From assembly GCA_038234045.1 (NCBI GenBank), contig JBBSUX010000005.1, forward strand, positions 1 through 30,898: DNA of 30,898 nt. The letters are read 5' to 3'. The stretch is from JBBSUX01 sp038234045. Its GTDB lineage: Bacteria; Pseudomonadota; Gammaproteobacteria; Burkholderiales; Burkholderiaceae_C. The notes below the pieces were generated by a model that did no database searches, was not told the DNA's origin, and saw only the letters and a list, made by a program, of their open reading frames with translations. A program made the position numbers and the translations under genes. Below are positions 7,947-15,038 of the stretch, one piece after another (the first letter of the stretch is position 1; each line of letters opens with the position of its first letter).

Positions 7947-10678
7947 CCACGTCGGCACCCGCCTCACCTCCCGCCGACGACGATCCTGCGTGGCAAGCCT
8001 GGGGCCCCTATCTCACCGAGCGTCAGTGGGGAACGGTACGCGAAGACATATCTCAAACCGGCGAGGCATGGGAAAGCGTCACCCACGATATGGCGCGAAG
8101 CTACACCTATCGCTGGGGCGAGGAAGGCATTGCGGGCATCAGCGACGAGCAGCAAACGCTGTGCCTGGCTTTAGCGCTCTGGAACGGCGCCGACGCCATC
8201 CTGAAAGAGCGCATGTTCGGACTGTCCAACCGGCAAGGAAACCACGGCGAGGATGTCAAGGAGTGCTACCACTACCTCGACAACGTTCCCACCCACCGCT
8301 ATATGCGGATGCGCTATCGATATCCGCAGCGAGCGTTTCCATACGCACAGTTGGTGAGCGAAAACGCCGCCCGCAGCCGCGAGCAGCCAGAGTATGAGAT
8401 AGAGGACACCGGCGTCTTTGCCGATGGCCGCTTTTTCGAAACTGAGGTGGAGGTGGCGAAAGATTCGCCGCGAGATCTGCGGGTGCGCTACACCGTGCAG
8501 AACCGCGCCGACGAAGCGGCCTGCCTGCACCTGCTGCCAACGCTGTGGTTCCGGCACGACCCGGACACCGCCCATCCTTCTGAGCAGCCGCGCATCACGC
8601 AGACGATCGACGTCGACGGCAACAAGGTGCTGCTGCTGGACGCACCGTCGCTCGGGTCCTATCAATGCGTTGTCGATGTGCCGAACGCGCGCTTTCTGTT
8701 CACAGACAACCGCAGCAACCCGGCCCGGGTGCCGGTGCAGCCGGGCGCCAGTTATTTTTTCAGCCAGGAGGAGGCGCAGGTGCAGCCCTGCTTCAAGGAC
8801 GGCATCAACGACCGCGTGGTGCAAGGCAACACTGCTGCGGTGTACGCCGACGGGCCTGGCACCAAGGCGGCGGTCTGGATTGAGTTGCAGGTTCCAGCGC
8901 ACGGCAGCGTGACGGTTCGGCTGCGTCTTTCCGATCGTTCGGTACAAGCACCGTTCGGAGAATTCGACAGCCGCGTGGAAGAGCAGCACAGCGCTGCGGA
9001 TCGCTTTTATGCGAGCCGTCAGGATGCGACGCATAGTGAAGATCGCCGACGAATCCAACGCCAGGCTTGGGCGGGGCTTCTCTGGAGCAAACAGTACTAC
9101 GCCTACGACGTGCGCCGCTGGCGCGATGGCGAGCCGAATGCGCAAAACCTGCCCCCCCGCATCGATGACCGCAATGTGGCGTGGTGCCATGTGCGGGCAC
9201 ACGACATCATCCTGATGCCCGACAAATGGGAATATCCGTGGTTCGCGTCGTGGGATCTGGCGTTTCATTGCATCGCCATTGCACCGATCGACACGCGGCT
9301 TGCCAAAGAACAGCTCACGTTGCTGTTGCACGACCGCTACATGCACCCCAACGGTCAGTTGCCGGCTTACGAATGGAATTTCAGCGGTGTGAACCCGCCG
9401 GTGCAAGCGCTCGCTGCATGGAAGATCTATCAGATCGACGCTGCCGCGACCGGGCGGGGTGACACCGCTTTCCTCCAGCACGTGCTGCATCGCTTGATGT
9501 TGAATTTCACCTGGTGGGTCAACCGCCAGGACAGCTCGGGCAACAACATCTTCGAAGGCGGCTTCCTGGGCCTGGACAACATCGGCATTTTCGACCGCAG
9601 CAAGCCGCTGCCGGGCGGTGGCGTACTGGAGCAGGCCGACGGCACCAGTTGGGTAGCCATGTTCGCGCTCAACCTGATGCGAATTTCCATGGAACTGGCG
9701 CTGACCCAACCCGTGTATGAGGACCTCGCGATGAAATTCGCAGAACACTTCTTCTACATCGCGGGCGCCATGGAGAACCTTGGAAACAGCAGCGGAGAGG
9801 GGCTCTGGGACGAAGAAGACGGCTTCTATTACGACCTGCTGCGCCTGCCAGATGGCAGCTCCCGCCGGCTGCGCCTGCGCACCATCGTCGGCCTGATTCC
9901 ACTTTTTGCGGTCGAAGTGATGGACGACGCGCGCTGGGAAGCGCTGCCTCGCCTCCGGGTTCATCTGGATGCCTTGTTGCACGAGCGGCCTGACCTTGCG
10001 GCACTGGTCAGCAACTGGCATGTCCGCAGCACTGACGTTGCCGAGCAAACCGCGTCGGTCGCGCAGACACCGGTGGCGGCGGCAACCGCAGCCGATACAC
10101 CACAGACGGCCGACGCCAACACCGAAGGTGTTCACCTCTTCAGCCTCCTGCGCGGGCACCGCATGAAGGCATTGCTGCACCGCATGCTCGATCCGCAGGA
10201 GTTTCTTTCGCCGCATGGCATCCGCGCGGTTTCACGGGTTTACGACGAAGAGGGCTTCGATTTCACGCTGCATGGATCCGATTACTCGATGCACTACACC
10301 CCCGCAGAGAGCGACACCGACATGTTTGGCGGCAACAGCAACTGGCGCGGGCCGGTCTGGATGCCGCTTAACTATTTGCTGGTGCAATCGCTGCGCCGCT
10401 TCCACGCGCACTACGGTGACGGTTTTCGTGTTGAATGCCCGACCGGCTCCGGCACCTTCATGAGCTTGTGCGAAGTGGCGGATTTCATCCAGGCGCGGTT
10501 GCTTCAGCTTTTTCTGCTGAGCCCGGACGGAAGCCGAACGTTTGAAGGCACCGGCCCGCCGGAAGTGGACGCAGACAGTGATGCATTGCTCTTCAACGAA
10601 TATTTCGACGGCGATACCGGCAAGGGGCTCGGCGCAAGCCACCAGACCGGCTGGACAGCGCTGATAGCGCTGCTGTGA
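7943..10678 (+). CDS. GH63/MGH1-like glycoside hydrolase (Ymr196w-type glucosidase)
   Basis: A large 911-residue cytoplasmic protein (no signal peptide) of the (alpha/alpha)6-barrel MGH1-like/GH63 clan, resembling the uncharacterised yeast Ymr196w group: early motifs ARSYTYRWGEEGIAGISD and FGLSNRQGNHGEDVKE, later GGNSNWRGPVWMPLNYLL. Clan members hydrolyse terminal alpha-glucosidic or mannosidic bonds, e.g. of oligosaccharides or glucosyl/mannosylglycerate. Glu789 (PAESD) is placed like the catalytic base. At the acid motif the protein reads YEWNFSGVNPPV with Gly482; I recall Asp there in relatives, so activity may be altered. A low-complexity Ala/Thr/Gln stretch (about residues 699-729) looks like a linker insertion. 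The TTG start overlaps the VOC stop (TTGA) and has GGAG eight bases upstream; longer in-frame starts would lie inside the VOC gene. Substrate unknown. Confidence 0.85.
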   Translation: MTTSAPASPPADDDPAWQAWGPYLTERQWGTVREDISQTGEAWESVTHDMARSYTYRWGEEGIAGISDEQQTLCLALALWNGADAILKERMFGLSNRQGNHGEDVKECYHYLDNVPTHRYMRMRYRYPQRAFPYAQLVSENAARSREQPEYEIEDTGVFADGRFFETEVEVAKDSPRDLRVRYTVQNRADEAACLHLLPTLWFRHDPDTAHPSEQPRITQTIDVDGNKVLLLDAPSLGSYQCVVDVPNARFLFTDNRSNPARVPVQPGASYFFSQEEAQVQPCFKDGINDRVVQGNTAAVYADGPGTKAAVWIELQVPAHGSVTVRLRLSDRSVQAPFGEFDSRVEEQHSAADRFYASRQDATHSEDRRRIQRQAWAGLLWSKQYYAYDVRRWRDGEPNAQNLPPRIDDRNVAWCHVRAHDIILMPDKWEYPWFASWDLAFHCIAIAPIDTRLAKEQLTLLLHDRYMHPNGQLPAYEWNFSGVNPPVQALAAWKIYQIDAAATGRGDTAFLQHVLHRLMLNFTWWVNRQDSSGNNIFEGGFLGLDNIGIFDRSKPLPGGGVLEQADGTSWVAMFALNLMRISMELALTQPVYEDLAMKFAEHFFYIAGAMENLGNSSGEGLWDEEDGFYYDLLRLPDGSSRRLRLRTIVGLIPLFAVEVMDDARWEALPRLRVHLDALLHERPDLAALVSNWHVRSTDVAEQTASVAQTPVAAATAADTPQTADANTEGVHLFSLLRGHRMKALLHRMLDPQEFLSPHGIRAVSRVYDEEGFDFTLHGSDYSMHYTPAESDTDMFGGNSNWRGPVWMPLNYLLVQSLRRFHAHYGDGFRVECPTGSGTFMSLCEVADFIQARLLQLFLLSPDGSRTFEGTGPPEVDADSDALLFNEYFDGDTGKGLGASHQTGWTALIALL

Positions 10679-10814
10679 GGCGCACGAATGCGCGCGCGTC
10701 CTCGTAACAACCCGTCGGCCGACTTGTCAGTGCCACGACTATCGGGAGTTTCGGCTTGCTTTCGCAGCCTTCAAACCCCACCATCAATTTCAAACCACAA
10801 GGACCACCTCGACC

Positions 10815-11585
10815 ATGGCACGTTTCACCGGAAAAACCGCACTCATAACCGGCAGCACTACAGGCATTGGCGCCGCATGCGCGGTCCGCCTGGCTTCTGA
10901 AGGAGCCAACGTCGTGATTAACGGCCGCAGCGATGATGGCTCAGAAACACCGCTGCTCGCGCAGATCAAGGCAGCGGGCGGTCAGGCGAAATATTTCGCA
11001 GCGGACGTCTCACGCCCGGCCGAAGTAGCCGACCTGGTGCGGCAGGCGGTAGCAGATTTCGGCGGCCTGGACATCCTCGTGAACAACGCCGGGCTTGAAC
11101 ACGGTTCCGATTTCTGGGATGTGACGGAAGAGGAATACGACCAGGTGATGGACGTGAATGTGAAAGGCGTCTTCTTCGGCACGCAGGCTTTCGTGCGACA
11201 TTGCCGCGAAGCGAAAAAGGGCGGCGCGGTAGTGTGCATGAGTTCAGTGCACGAAGAAATCGCGTTTCCGCACTTCGCGAGCTATTGCGCCAGCAAGGGC
11301 GCACTGCGCATGTTGACCCGCAATCTGGCCGGCTCGCTGGCACCGCTGGGAATCCGCATCAACAACGTGGCGCCCGGAGCAATCTCGACGCCGATCAATA
11401 AGCACTTGATGGAAACACCAACGCTGCTCGATCCACTCAAAAAGAAGATTCCGTTGGGACGTCTCGGCAAGGCGGAAGAGGTCGCCGGCGTTGTGGCGTT
11501 CTTGGCAAGCGAAGAGGCCGCCTATGTCACTGGAAGCACCTATTTCATCGACGGCGGGCTGACCTTCAGCTATAGCGAGCAATAG
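10815..11585 (+). CDS. short-chain dehydrogenase, glucose 1-dehydrogenase-like
   Basis: A classical 256-residue SDR: cofactor motif TGSTTGIG (12-19), NNAG (90-93), catalytic Ser143/144, Tyr157 and Lys161 (YCASK). The wording around the active site, SSVHEEIAFPHFASYCASK and APGAISTPIN, is close to Bacillus-type glucose 1-dehydrogenases (SSVHE and PGAINTPIN), which oxidise beta-D-glucose to glucono-1,5-lactone with NAD(P). AAGGA lies about 11 bases before the ATG. It is separated from the glycosidase by 136 bases, so it may have its own promoter or be read through. In this cluster it would supply the lactone for the SMP-30-like hydrolase; the true sugar is unproven because SDR specificity is hard to read from sequence. 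Confidence 0.85.
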   Translation: MARFTGKTALITGSTTGIGAACAVRLASEGANVVINGRSDDGSETPLLAQIKAAGGQAKYFAADVSRPAEVADLVRQAVADFGGLDILVNNAGLEHGSDFWDVTEEEYDQVMDVNVKGVFFGTQAFVRHCREAKKGGAVVCMSSVHEEIAFPHFASYCASKGALRMLTRNLAGSLAPLGIRINNVAPGAISTPINKHLMETPTLLDPLKKKIPLGRLGKAEEVAGVVAFLASEEAAYVTGSTYFIDGGLTFSYSEQ

Positions 11586-11602
11586 AAGTGACGCAGCAGC
11601 CC

Positions 11603-11628
11603 GCTCTATTTCATTAATGAAATAGAGC
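11603..11628. terminator. perfect 26-bp palindrome after the SDR gene
   Basis: Both strands read GCTCTATTTCATT followed by its exact complement, with no spacer, 17 bases after the SDR stop and between convergent genes. As RNA it would form an 11-bp stem with a four-base loop. There is no T run on either side, so it is not a classical intrinsic terminator; it may be an end-of-operon hairpin or a protein-binding site. Confidence 0.45.
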
Positions 11629-11642
11629 TTAGACGATTGCCG

Positions 11643-11674
11643 GGCAAGCGCTACCAGCTATCTTTTTTCAGAAA
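11643..11674. repeat. dispersed palindromic repeat, copy B (half-element)
   Basis: The stretch AAGCGCTACCAGCTATC (11646-11662) followed by TTTTTTCAGAAA is one arm of the repeat family; its complement reads GATAGCTGGTAGCGCTT, matching copies A and D. The other arm toward the 26-bp palindrome is decayed (ATAGAGCTTAGAC). It lies between the convergent SDR and DUF427 genes. Confidence 0.55.
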
Positions 11675-11676
11675 GG

Positions 11677-11958
11677 TCAAGCTGCGACCGTGACACCCTT
11701 CCAGAACGCGATGCGGTCGCGGATTTCCTCTGCTTCGGGCTTGGGATCAGGGTAATACCACGCCGCGTCGGTGTTCATTTCGCCCTCGACCAGCAGCGAG
11801 TAATAACTCGCCTTGCCCTTCCAGGGGCAGGTCGAGTGGTGGTTGCTGAAAGTGATGTAGTCACGGTTGAGCGACTCCGCAGGGAAATAATGATTGCCCT
11901 CGACGAGCACGGTATCGCTGCTTTCGGCAATGGTCACGCCGTTCCAGGTTGCTTTCAT
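11677..11958 (-). CDS. DUF427-family small protein
   Basis: A 93-residue protein with the DUF427 signature: NHHSTCPWKGKASYYSLLVEG followed by AAWYYPDPKPEA and the C-terminal AFWKGV. It is small, soluble and without a signal peptide; the family has no generally accepted function. On its coding strand AAGGA lies about eight bases before the ATG, a good ribosome-binding site. It is convergent with the SDR gene and divergent from the secreted protein at 12.2 kb, so it is probably a single-gene unit. Confidence 0.9.
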   Translation of the reverse strand: MKATWNGVTIAESSDTVLVEGNHYFPAESLNRDYITFSNHHSTCPWKGKASYYSLLVEGEMNTDAAWYYPDPKPEAEEIRDRIAFWKGVTVAA

Positions 11959-12209
11959 AGTTCAATCCTTTGTAGTAGAGGTAAGTGGCTGGGAAGCCGC
12001 AATTTTGCTGTGGTCCCCCACATGCAAGGATGGGGGCCACTTCGGAAACAAAACCAGGGAGAACCAAAGGCTCGTGCATTGGAGATCGGTGTTGTCCTAT
12101 CGGAACTTGCGAACAAGCCCCGCGTGAGCTGTCCCTTGGCTCCTGCGCAGGTGCCAGGCAGCTGTGGGATTCTAGGAATGGTCATTGTCCCTTTTCTGGA
12201 GATTTCTGC

Positions 12210-12731
12210 ATGAACAACATCCTGTCACGCCATTCCTCGCCCTCTGCTCGAACCAGCGCTCCCGGTGCGCTGCGCGCCACCCTTGCCGCTGCAGCTTTCC
12301 TGCTGGTTGCCGGCACAGCCTTTGCACAAGCTCGCCCAGGCGTTCCCCGCACGCCCGGCATCGATCACAGCGGGAGCACTCGCCACGAGATGATGTCCTG
12401 CAAGGAAGGCCGCACGCCGCAGGCCCGTGCCACCTGCCTGACCGAGGCGCGTAATGCCGCGGCAGACCGCAGGCATGGCGATTTGATGGAAGCAGGCCAC
12501 GAAGACTACATGGCAAACCGCCTGAAGCGGTGCGACGTATTCAACGCCGCTGATGACAAGGCTGCCTGCCTTGCACGTGTCAAAGGCATGGGCGAAATGG
12601 AAGGCAACGTGTCGCAAGGCGGTGTGATCCGGGAAGTCGAGACCATCAAGGTTCCCCGCGGCGCCCGAACCATCACCATCAATCCTAAAACCGACAACCC
12701 GGTGCTGCTGGTTCCGAAGCAACGATATTGA
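12210..12731 (+). CDS. secreted protein of unknown function with four cysteines
   Basis: I do not recognise the family. The 173-residue product starts with a basic region, then a hydrophobic stretch (about residues 22-36) ending AGTAFAQA, a good Sec signal peptide. The mature part contains four cysteines in MSCKEGR, ATCLTEA, KRCDVFN and AACLARV, spaced as two pairs, which suggests two disulphides in a periplasmic helical protein. The C-terminus is basic and Pro-rich. GGAG lies eight bases upstream of ATG 12210, which also fits the signal peptide; upstream in-frame codons are not signal-like. Confidence 0.75.
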   Translation: MNNILSRHSSPSARTSAPGALRATLAAAAFLLVAGTAFAQARPGVPRTPGIDHSGSTRHEMMSCKEGRTPQARATCLTEARNAAADRRHGDLMEAGHEDYMANRLKRCDVFNAADDKAACLARVKGMGEMEGNVSQGGVIREVETIKVPRGARTITINPKTDNPVLLVPKQRY

Positions 12732-12749
12732 GATCGAATTCGCCGGCAA

Positions 12750-12776
12750 GCGCCGCTGGCCTCAAGCTGGCGGCGC
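12750..12776. terminator. strong GC hairpin between convergent genes
   Basis: GCGCCGCTGGC (12750-12760) can pair over 11 positions, including two G-U pairs on the plus strand, with GCTGGCGGCGC (12766-12776) around the loop CTCAA. It sits just after the secreted-protein gene and overlaps the last codons of the oppositely oriented reductase gene. No T run follows, so its role in termination is only probable. Confidence 0.4.
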
Positions 12777-13766
12777 CGGATAGAGGCCGTGCGATTGGCC
12801 GAACACCCTTGCTATGCCCAGCAAAGTGTCGATGGATGGCGTCGCAACACCCACGCGGCCGGCGATCTCTTTGACTGCTGTCACGATGGCGTCGAGTTCA
12901 AGCGGGCGACCGGCCTCTGCGTCCTGCAGCATTGATGTCTTGAAAGCGCCAAGCTTGCGGGTCACTGCAAATCGGTCTTCTGCCGTCTGTTCGATATGGC
13001 AACCAATTGCCCGACCGACTTCGGCGGTTTCCCGCATCGCATCTGCGCAGAAGCTTCGCACCAAGGGGTCATCCAGCAAGCGATCGACCGTTGCGCCGGT
13101 CACCGCCGATAGCGGATTCATCGTGAGATTGCCCCATAGCTTGTACCAGATGTCTTTTCGGATGTCGCTCGATACTGTCACGTCGAATCGGCCATCCCGC
13201 AGCAACTGAGCAATGCGTTCGCCTCGACTGGATGTGTCCCCGCCTGGTTCTCCGATGATCAGGCCCTGCCCCATCACATGCCCAACAATGCCAGGCGCTG
13301 CCTGTGCCGTACTCGCATGAACCACGCATCCCAACACATGAGATGCGGGCAAGGCTCGCGCAATGAAACCGCCGGCATCGACGCTTGCCAGAGGTGCGCT
13401 TGTGTCCCAGCCAGGTACCTTTTGACAGAACCACCACGGAACACCATTCATCGCGGGAAGAATCACGGTGTGTGGGCCGATGAGCGGCGCGAGCACCGGA
13501 GCCACTTCTGCCAGCGACGTGCCCTTCACGGCAATGATGAGCAGATCCTGCGGCCCGCCCAGGGCGGCGGGATCCTCGTGCGCCGTCGCTGGCGCTTGAA
13601 TCGTGCGACCTGCCTCCTGAAGCTGCCAGCCGTTCCGTCTTAATGCTTGAAGCGTTGCTCCACGTGCCAGTGCGGCTACCTTGTGCTTGCCTTCATGCGC
13701 GAGTCTTGCTCCGATAAAACCACCGATGGCACCGGCACCGACTATGCAGATTTTCTGGGGGTCCAT
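12762..13766 (-). CDS. ketopantoate reductase family (PanE/ApbA-like) protein
   Basis: A 334-residue NAD(P)H-dependent reductase. The N-terminus MDPQKICIVGAGAIGG carries the GxGxxG motif; the catalytic lysine lies in DIWYKLWGNLTMNP, a PanE/ApbA hallmark (KLWxN), and the C-terminal half has the expected helical domain with LELDAIVTAV. Family members reduce 2-dehydropantoate to pantoate for CoA biosynthesis, but many paralogues act on other 2-oxo acids, so I do not name it panE. ATG 13766 is chosen because the Rossmann motif follows directly; a longer frame to 13892 would run into the upstream gene. It lies 22 bases behind the small secreted-protein gene. Confidence 0.85.
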   Translation of the reverse strand: MDPQKICIVGAGAIGGFIGARLAHEGKHKVAALARGATLQALRRNGWQLQEAGRTIQAPATAHEDPAALGGPQDLLIIAVKGTSLAEVAPVLAPLIGPHTVILPAMNGVPWWFCQKVPGWDTSAPLASVDAGGFIARALPASHVLGCVVHASTAQAAPGIVGHVMGQGLIIGEPGGDTSSRGERIAQLLRDGRFDVTVSSDIRKDIWYKLWGNLTMNPLSAVTGATVDRLLDDPLVRSFCADAMRETAEVGRAIGCHIEQTAEDRFAVTRKLGAFKTSMLQDAEAGRPLELDAIVTAVKEIAGRVGVATPSIDTLLGIARVFGQSHGLYPAPPA

Positions 13767-13788
13767 ATCTGTGGCGTCAACCAGCGAA

Positions 13789-14178
13789 TTACATGGATGC
13801 GCGCGCTGGTGCGACCACGACCGACGGATTCGTTCTGCGGCCGCGCGCATTGGCAGGAGTCGGCGCTCCCAACTGGCTGTCGGAGGCGCCAAAGTATCCA
13901 GAATAAGCAGAGCTTGGACCGGTTGCCGATGGTTTGTCGAGCCCTACGACCTGACAGAAGTCGTCCGACAGCGTGAAGACCATGCTGGCGCCGGAACCGA
14001 AACGCTCGGGCACTGTCTGGTGCAGCTGATAGCTCATGTCGACGGGTGCCTCTGGAGACTGATACACCATCTTGTCGTGGCTGTCATAGATGGTGAAGCA
14101 GGATGCATAGGTTGACGATGCCGCCCCAGCTGCAATCAATATGCACAAGGCCACCTGAACCGATTTGATCGAAATCAT
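13789..14178 (-). CDS. small secreted protein of unknown function
   Basis: This 129-residue protein begins with a signal peptide (ISIKSVQVALCILIAAGAASSTYA) followed by a mature domain starting SCFTIYDSHDKMVYQS, then PVDMSYQLHQTVPERF, a pattern I associate with a conserved Burkholderiales hypothetical family without known role. Two mature cysteines could form one disulphide. The tail from about residue 85 is Ser/Ala/Pro/Arg-rich and probably disordered. AGGGGA is about five bases before the ATG. It lies between lolA and the reductase gene on the same strand. Confidence 0.7.
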   Translation of the reverse strand: MISIKSVQVALCILIAAGAASSTYASCFTIYDSHDKMVYQSPEAPVDMSYQLHQTVPERFGSGASMVFTLSDDFCQVVGLDKPSATGPSSAYSGYFGASDSQLGAPTPANARGRRTNPSVVVAPARASM

Positions 14179-14266
14179 CCTTGTCCCCTGAAAAGAAGAG
14201 CGAAGCTCTCAACCTGAACGAACTGCACCGACGAAAGCACACCCCCACAGTCCTGCAACGTCCCGC

Positions 14267-14938
14267 TCAGGGCCGCAGTATGTCAGCCCCTTTCGGTGGC
14301 GTGAAGACAAAGGTCGATGCCGGCAGCTTGGTGTTGGATTTGATCTGCTCAAATTTCATCTCCGAGCGCTGGCCAAAACTGTCGAGAATTTCGAGCGACG
14401 CGAGCTGCTCTCCGCGAAATCCCACGCGCACGCTGCGCAACTGGCCGTCGTCTTTCTGCGGCGTTGCGAGCACCCACTGCAAGCCGTCACGATCGGGCTC
14501 GTCGGTCAAGACAAAGCTTTTTTTCAGGTCGGAGAGATCCGCCGCCGAAGTGATCAGCGCAGCCGGCGTGGAGCTGAGTACGTCGGCTTGATCACGTGCT
14601 GTCACCTGATTCAAATCCCGATCGTAAAGCCACAGGGTTTTGCCATCCGCCACCATCGTCTGGAGAAAAGGCTTCTGGTAGTCAAAGCGGAACCGGTTGG
14701 GCCGGCTGAATGCGAAGGTCCCGGAAGAATTCTTGACCCGGGGCGCCTGGCCATCGCGCGCTGGCGCAGTGACGGTTTGGGTGAAATTGGCTTCGCCATT
14801 TTTCACGTCACGCATGAAATTCTGCAAGCTCGAAAGGCCGTCAGCCCATGCAGATGAAGCGCTAGAAGCTACCAAAATAGAAGCAAAAGTCAGCCTGACG
14901 AGGCGGCCGACCAAGTAATTGGGACTTCGGTGGTGCAT
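14267..14938 (-). CDS. lolA: outer-membrane lipoprotein carrier protein LolA
   Basis: LolA shuttles lipoproteins from the LolCDE complex across the periplasm to LolB. The 223-residue precursor has a signal peptide ending SSAWA (cleavage after about residue 32), then GLSSLQNFMRDVKNGEANFTQTV, the typical LolA opening (Phe-Thr-Gln), a central SSGTFAFSRPNRFRFDY, and C-terminal TFVFTPPKGADILRP. It lies just downstream of ftsK on the same strand, the usual order in betaproteobacteria. No clear ribosome-binding site precedes ATG 14938. The signal-peptide codons overlap a copy of the dispersed repeat (14857-14889), an unusual feature. Confidence 0.93.
   Translation of the reverse strand: MHHRSPNYLVGRLVRLTFASILVASSASSAWADGLSSLQNFMRDVKNGEANFTQTVTAPARDGQAPRVKNSSGTFAFSRPNRFRFDYQKPFLQTMVADGKTLWLYDRDLNQVTARDQADVLSSTPAALITSAADLSDLKKSFVLTDEPDRDGLQWVLATPQKDDGQLRSVRVGFRGEQLASLEILDSFGQRSEMKFEQIKSNTKLPASTFVFTPPKGADILRP
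14857..14889. repeat. dispersed palindromic repeat, copy C (inside lolA signal peptide codons)
   Basis: The complement of this stretch reads TTTTGCTTCTATTTTGGTAG then CTTCTAGCGCTT; it aligns base for base with copy A (TTTTGCTACTCTAAGAGTAG then CTACTAGCGCTT). It encodes roughly residues 17-28 of the LolA precursor (TFASILVASSAS). Confidence 0.55.
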
Positions 14939-15038
14939 GGAAATGGATGTTTTAGAAAGAGGTGCGCTGCCAGGCCGGCTTCAACCCGACATCAGCAATG
15001 ACACAACGGCTGCACACGCAGGGCGGTTGGCGAACCCA

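Noticed and set aside
8171..10216. Long open frame (681 codons) on the minus strand across the GH63-like gene
   Set aside because: Antisense shadow; no recognisable motif, whereas the plus-strand protein has clear family motifs.
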